Below, piece by piece: positions 15,637 to 19,053 of a stretch of DNA of 19,053 nucleotides. The position numbers and the translations under genes were made by a program. Source of the DNA: Byssochlamys sp. IMV 00236 (taxonomy: Eukaryota; Ascomycota; Eurotiomycetes; Eurotiales; Thermoascaceae); NCBI GenBank assembly GCA_001931875.2, contig MSJH02000358.1:1-19053 (forward strand), given 5' to 3'. Position 1 is the first letter of the stretch. Every line of letters begins with the position of its first letter. Below the pieces are notes generated by a model that saw only the letters and a program-made list of their open reading frames with translations, did not search any database and was not told the origin of the DNA.

Positions 15637-17168
15637 ATGTCATATTCCTTTAGTCGAGATAGAACTGCAGAATTAAAAAGTGTATGCATAAGACAGGATG
15701 CATTGTAGTACAAGCTAACTTTTTTATTAGCCCAAGTAAGTGTGAATTGACAGAGCATGATAGACGTATAGAGTGGCAAACCCATCCATTAGTAATAATG
15801 ATCAATATCAAAAACCTCATGACTGGGGATATTCACCCCGAGGCGGTAGTAGTAATAACAATGCTTATGAGATGAGTCAAGCAAGCCCAGCTATTACCAG
15901 CACTCAAGTGTTCTTTGAACAAGTATAAGAATATATAAGTATACTATGCTTATATAACTAATTAATCCATGTTTAAAAAAAAAGTTAGATAGAGCGAAAA
16001 ACGAAATTGATTCGCTCAATTACCAAATCGACCAAATTGCAAACCTGCATAATACGCTTTTACAAAGCCTTAATGATCAACAGTCAAGACAGGCATCAAA
16101 TGACTTGGAAAGGATGAAGTCAAGCGCACAGAGATCAAACTTTAATATAAAAGCAATGATACAAGGTCGGTTCTCTATTTATATGGGCTCCCTTTTGTGT
16201 ACTCATATAATGTAAAGAAATGCAGAGCGGGAATAATCAGTTACCAGATAATTCAGATACACAGATGCGTAGAGCACAGGTCCAAAAAGAGAAAAGAACC
16301 CAGACTGACATGTCAGCTGTATACTCATCCAGATTTTATTCTAGACTGGGGCATTGAGAAAGCGATTTCTCGATACTATTCAGAGATATCAGGACGTAGA
16401 GCGTAACTATCAGTTGAAGTATCGACAACAGATCGAACGTCAAATAAGAATTGGTAAACAAATAAAGGCTCCAACCTAATCCCTAACCCATGTTTGATTA
16501 GTTAAACCAGAGGCAAGCCAGGAAGAAGTGGATGACATTATTGACTCTGATGGACCGCCTCAAGTATTTGCACAATCAGTAAGTCTTCCTTCTTTAAAAC
16601 CATCTCTATATCTCAATGTCTTTATAGCTTATGAGTGCAGGTAGACAAGGGCAAGCCAAAGCGGTCCTGTCAGAGGTTCAGTCGCGGCATGATGATATCA
16701 AGCATATAGAAAAAACAATCATTGTAAACATAGGACAATAACCTAAAAAGATGATAACTATACTAATTACTGTATACATATAGGAATTACATCAACTCTT
16801 TATGGACATGTCCATGATGGTCGAACAACAAGGAGAGACACTGAATACAGTCGAAGCTAATGCAGAGCAGACGCAAACAAAGATTAAAGAAGGCAATCAA
16901 TTCATTGCTAAAGCTATCCAAACTGCTAAATCAACACGAACTGTAAGAATAATAGTAAAAAAAAAACAGAGTATATACACGAACTAAACGTAATCCTGTA
17001 GAAAAAATGGTGTTGTTTCTTCTTATGCATTGGTATTTGCGTGATGATTGCAATTCTTGTTTGGTGGTTTGCCTTTGATCACGTGGTAAGACTTAAACTG
17101 ATAACTTGTCATTGTATTAGCTGATATTCCTTTCATCTTAGGGTGTTGGTGGTAACAACAATGGTTAA
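15637..17168 (+). CDS. SSO1: Syntaxin/Sso-type plasma-membrane Qa-SNARE
   Basis: Ten exons: 15637-15681, 15764-15922, 15985-16165, 16218-16279, 16345-16453, 16502-16578, 16628-16723, 16784-16942, 17002-17085, 17142-17168; 332 residues. Residues 1-about 63 are disordered (SNNNAYEMSQASP), 65-200 form the Habc bundle (FFEQLDRAKNEIDSLNYQID, RRAQTGALRKRF, YRQQIERQIRI), 231-291 the SNARE helix with LFMDMSMMVEQQGE (zero-layer Gln259), and 300-320 the membrane anchor (WCCFFLCIGICVMIAILVWW), which is Cys-rich and so likely palmitoylated. A short Gly/Asn tail GVGGNNNG follows. This is a t-SNARE for exocytosis, pairing with SNAP25/Sec9 and a synaptobrevin. Exon 1 is the least certain: GTATGC at 15682 keeps frame to 15764, but a GTAAGT at 15736 could define another small exon. 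Intron 4 has a weak GTCCAA donor. Confidence 0.92.
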
Positions 17169-18252
17169 TAAAAAAAAAAGTTACTTTTTCATGCTTCAAG
17201 ATAAATATCTTGTTGTATCAGGATCGTTATTCGTCGTGACTTTATACTCTAACGAGCTTATGACTCTTGCCTTTCAAGAGCATAGTTAACTGATAGTTTC
17301 ATGTTAGTGGTATCGTTAACGGTGTCAGCTTTCCTTTTCTTTCAAAATAAAAGTACCCAAGGTAGACATCTACACAACAAGTGACGCAAGCAGCACTATC
17401 CACAACACTATGTACAGCTCTGAAGTATAGGAGAAATATATGTCGATGAGTCTGTAATAATATTATTATGTTGAGAAAGAGAGAGAGGACTCATCATTAC
17501 AGAATTATTGCTTGAATTAAGGGCCAATGAGAATTGAGCATGACGCGTCTATAACACATTTTGTGGTCAGCCAATTTTTTTTGTTTTTCTTTCTTCTTTA
17601 TTGGTAAAGAATCATGGAATGAAGCTTGAAATGGACAACAGATAAACAAGAAGAAGCAATAAATTATTTAATCCAGGATAATGTTATAGCTGCCCCCTCT
17701 TATATTTATAACGTATAAAAAGCTCTTTCAATACTCTTTTAAGTGAGTAACAATGCGAAAATACGACATTTGGTCTTTTGTTGGCTGCCACGAAATGAGT
17801 TTGTAAAGTTGAAATAGTCTTATGGTGATGATAAGTGTTTAGCTATCGTTGTCAGACTATATTGGAGCAAGGGTAGACTTTCGAGGGTACTCCTCAGCTT
17901 TTGAGAATGGTTAATCCTTTAGAACTGTTGTTCATAAGGACACGAAGAGAAATCTGTTTGCGTATCCAAGTCATGTAGATGCAAGAAGTCACAACAGCAT
18001 GTTTACATGTGTTTTTTCAAGCGGTTCATTACGTGAAGTTGGTTATGCATTTAAGAATAAGTGATCAACAAAACAGAGAGAGAAATAAACACATCCATCT
18101 AACCAAAGTTAGTCAAATGTGCTTATAGTCAATAGTAAACAGCCATGACAGCAGCGTCTACATGAATCTGTTTTGGTATAAAAGAAGGGTAATATTTTAC
18201 GCAAAAAAGAGAAGATACAACAGTCCCTTGGCTTTTATACTTTTATACTCAA
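17169..18252. other. Long intergenic region downstream of the syntaxin gene
   Basis: About 1.1 kb. The first part is the syntaxin 3' region. GATGAGTC at 17445-17452 and GACTCATC at 17488-17495 form an 8-bp inverted repeat flanking a GA repeat. TATAAAA at 17714-17720 is followed by an ATG at 17753 that opens only 17 codons, so no gene is called. A TATAAAAG at 18177-18184 serves the small secreted ORF to the right. Confidence 0.4.
18177..18184 (+). promoter_or_regulatory. TATA box of the small secreted ORF
   Basis: TATAAAAG 69 nt upstream of the ATG at 18253, the best-formed TATA element on the plus strand in this part of the window, with an A-rich leader after it. Confidence 0.5.
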
Positions 18253-18480
18253 ATGCAAATCAAGCTTGTTATTCTTACTATCTGCACATCTCTTGTCACT
18301 ATTGGTGCTTTTAGTGTTCTTGATTCTGCTTGTGAGGCAGCTGTTAATATAGTTGGAGGGACTGTTAAAATAGTTGCTGATTAAACTATTTCAGTTGAAT
18401 AAGGTTCCTCTGTCGATCTCAGTAACATTACTCCTGATCAAATAATTGATGAATACCACCAACGCAATGATCAACTTTAA
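18253..18480 (+). pseudogene. Small secreted peptide ORF with two in-frame TAA codons
   Basis: The first frame (18253-18384) encodes 43 residues starting with a clear signal peptide (MQIKLVILTICTSLVTIGAF) and then SVLDSACEAAVNIVGGTVK. TAA at 18382-18384 stops it, but the same frame continues as protein-like sequence past a second TAA (18400-18402) through SSVDLSNITPDQIIDEYHQR to a final TAA at 18478-18480. A TATAAAAG precedes it. Options: a decayed small secreted protein gene, a real 43-residue peptide, or a spliced gene using GTGAGG at about 18331 and AATAAG at 18402, which would remove both stops and regenerate Cys at the junction. The splice reading is attractive but skips a closer TTTCAG. 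Family not recognised. Confidence 0.4.
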
Positions 18481-19053
18481 GGATCCATATTGTCAAAGTA
18501 TAATAAAACTTCAATAAACTTGATAGTTCTATGTTATTAATAAGTGATAGAGGCTTTATTTCGGAGCAAGGAATCAAGTAAAACCACAAGATATTTCATT
18601 AAATAAAGCGCTGTTCTTCAGTACACAAATGGATTATTTGTATTCAACAGTTATGGAAAAAAAAAATGCCGCCAGTAATTTAATGCACCATTTCTAAGAA
18701 CAAGTAGTTGGCTAATGCTTTCGAGCGTGTCTACAGAACGCTGCGCATTAAGACATACACTGAGATGCCCATAAGCGTAGCCATCTTTTGATTATGTGTG
18801 TTTGTGCTTTCATCTCTCTGTTCATAATGAAAGGAGAATCTATGGCTAAGGTATGTCTCTCTTACTGACTGCACTACATACACTTTGTATACTCCTTCTT
18901 CTGACGGTAGTAAGAAAGCATGACCAAGCTGTATGTAAATACTCTCTTGTAGTTTTTGTACAATTTTGGCTGACTAGCTGATAGTGTGCTAGTCAGCCTT
19001 GTTTATATTATGAATTCTCTTTTACGTGTTTAAGCATTTGCTGTTGAATATAA
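18481..19053. other. Right-end intergenic stretch
   Basis: No gene is supported. On the minus strand 18651-18791 is open for 46 codons without ATG at its start and includes KDGYAYGHLSVCLNAQRS and LLVLRNGALNYWRHF, which look protein-like; it may be a relic exon. The remainder is AT-rich and stop-rich. Near the right end, GACTAGC and GCTAGTC arms around 18971-18996 form a small stem-loop (CTGACTAGCtgaTAGtgtGCTAGTCAG). Confidence 0.4.
18972..18996. repeat. Short inverted repeat (stem-loop)
   Basis: CTGACTAGC and GCTAGTCAG are perfect 9-bp inverted arms separated by a short spacer of about 8 nt. The stem could be a transcript-end structure or a remnant of a small mobile element terminus; no flanking duplication was seen. 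Confidence 0.6.

Noticed and set aside
17445..17495. GATGAGTC/GACTCATC inverted repeat as a mobile-element end
   Set aside because: Only 8-bp arms with no target duplication or transposase nearby.
1..19053. tRNA, rRNA, CRISPR or complete transposon
   Set aside because: No tRNA B-box-like GGTTCGAATCC context in a cloverleaf, no repeat-spacer pattern and no transposase or reverse transcriptase motif was found by eye.

Overview
The window looks like a gene-dense, AT-rich nuclear segment from an early-diverging filamentous fungus, most likely Mucoromycota and possibly Mucorales. The evidence is many short spliceosomal introns (mostly 45-70 nt, GTAAGT-like donors, CTAAC/CTAAT branch sites), eukaryote-only protein families, a Rab32-type GTPase of a kind I do not expect in yeasts, and fungal CipC, transgelin and CYSTM-type genes. 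No organism is named by the sequence; this is inference. I rebuilt gene models by hand, checking that exon phases join and that each spliced frame is divisible by three.

Layout: 49-875 (+) 3' part of a TUG/ASPSCR1-Ubx4 UBX protein cut by the window edge; 876-2761 no clear gene, only degenerate or tiny open frames; 2762-3076 (-) CipC/DUF3759 stress protein, with codon usage that looks more constrained than its neighbours; 3077-4812 non-coding with a CA/TA microsatellite and AGCT-centred palindromes; 4813-5856 (+) a broken multi-exon gene of unknown family; 6052-7627 (-) methionine aminopeptidase 1 in ten exons including a 14-nt micro-exon; 7628-8407 no clear gene, with one long ATG-less open frame; 8408-10020 (-) a type II membrane glycosyltransferase resembling GT49/LARGE; 10215-10518 (+) a CYSTM tail-anchored peptide, divergent from the glycosyltransferase; 11154-11959 (-) transgelin/calponin-type actin binder; 12533-13316 (-) Rab32-like GTPase; 13461-15283 (-) SLF2/Nse6-like CANIN-domain protein (Smc5/6 pathway); 15637-17168 (+) syntaxin/Sso-type Qa-SNARE, divergent from the SLF2/Nse6 gene; 17169-19053 mostly non-coding, with a promoter-driven small secreted ORF carrying two in-frame stops.

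The genes are mostly independent housekeeping functions: membrane traffic (UBX/TUG, Rab32, syntaxin), N-terminal Met removal, actin, cell-surface glycosylation, stress and genome maintenance. I see no operon-like or clustered system. The most informative points are the SLF2/Nse6 homologue, the Rab32 homologue, a stop-free 48-nt intron hidden inside a naive ORF, the loss of the expected first Asp of the glycosyltransferase DxD motif, and several relic or tiny ORFs. No tRNA, rRNA, CRISPR array or intact transposon was recognised by eye.
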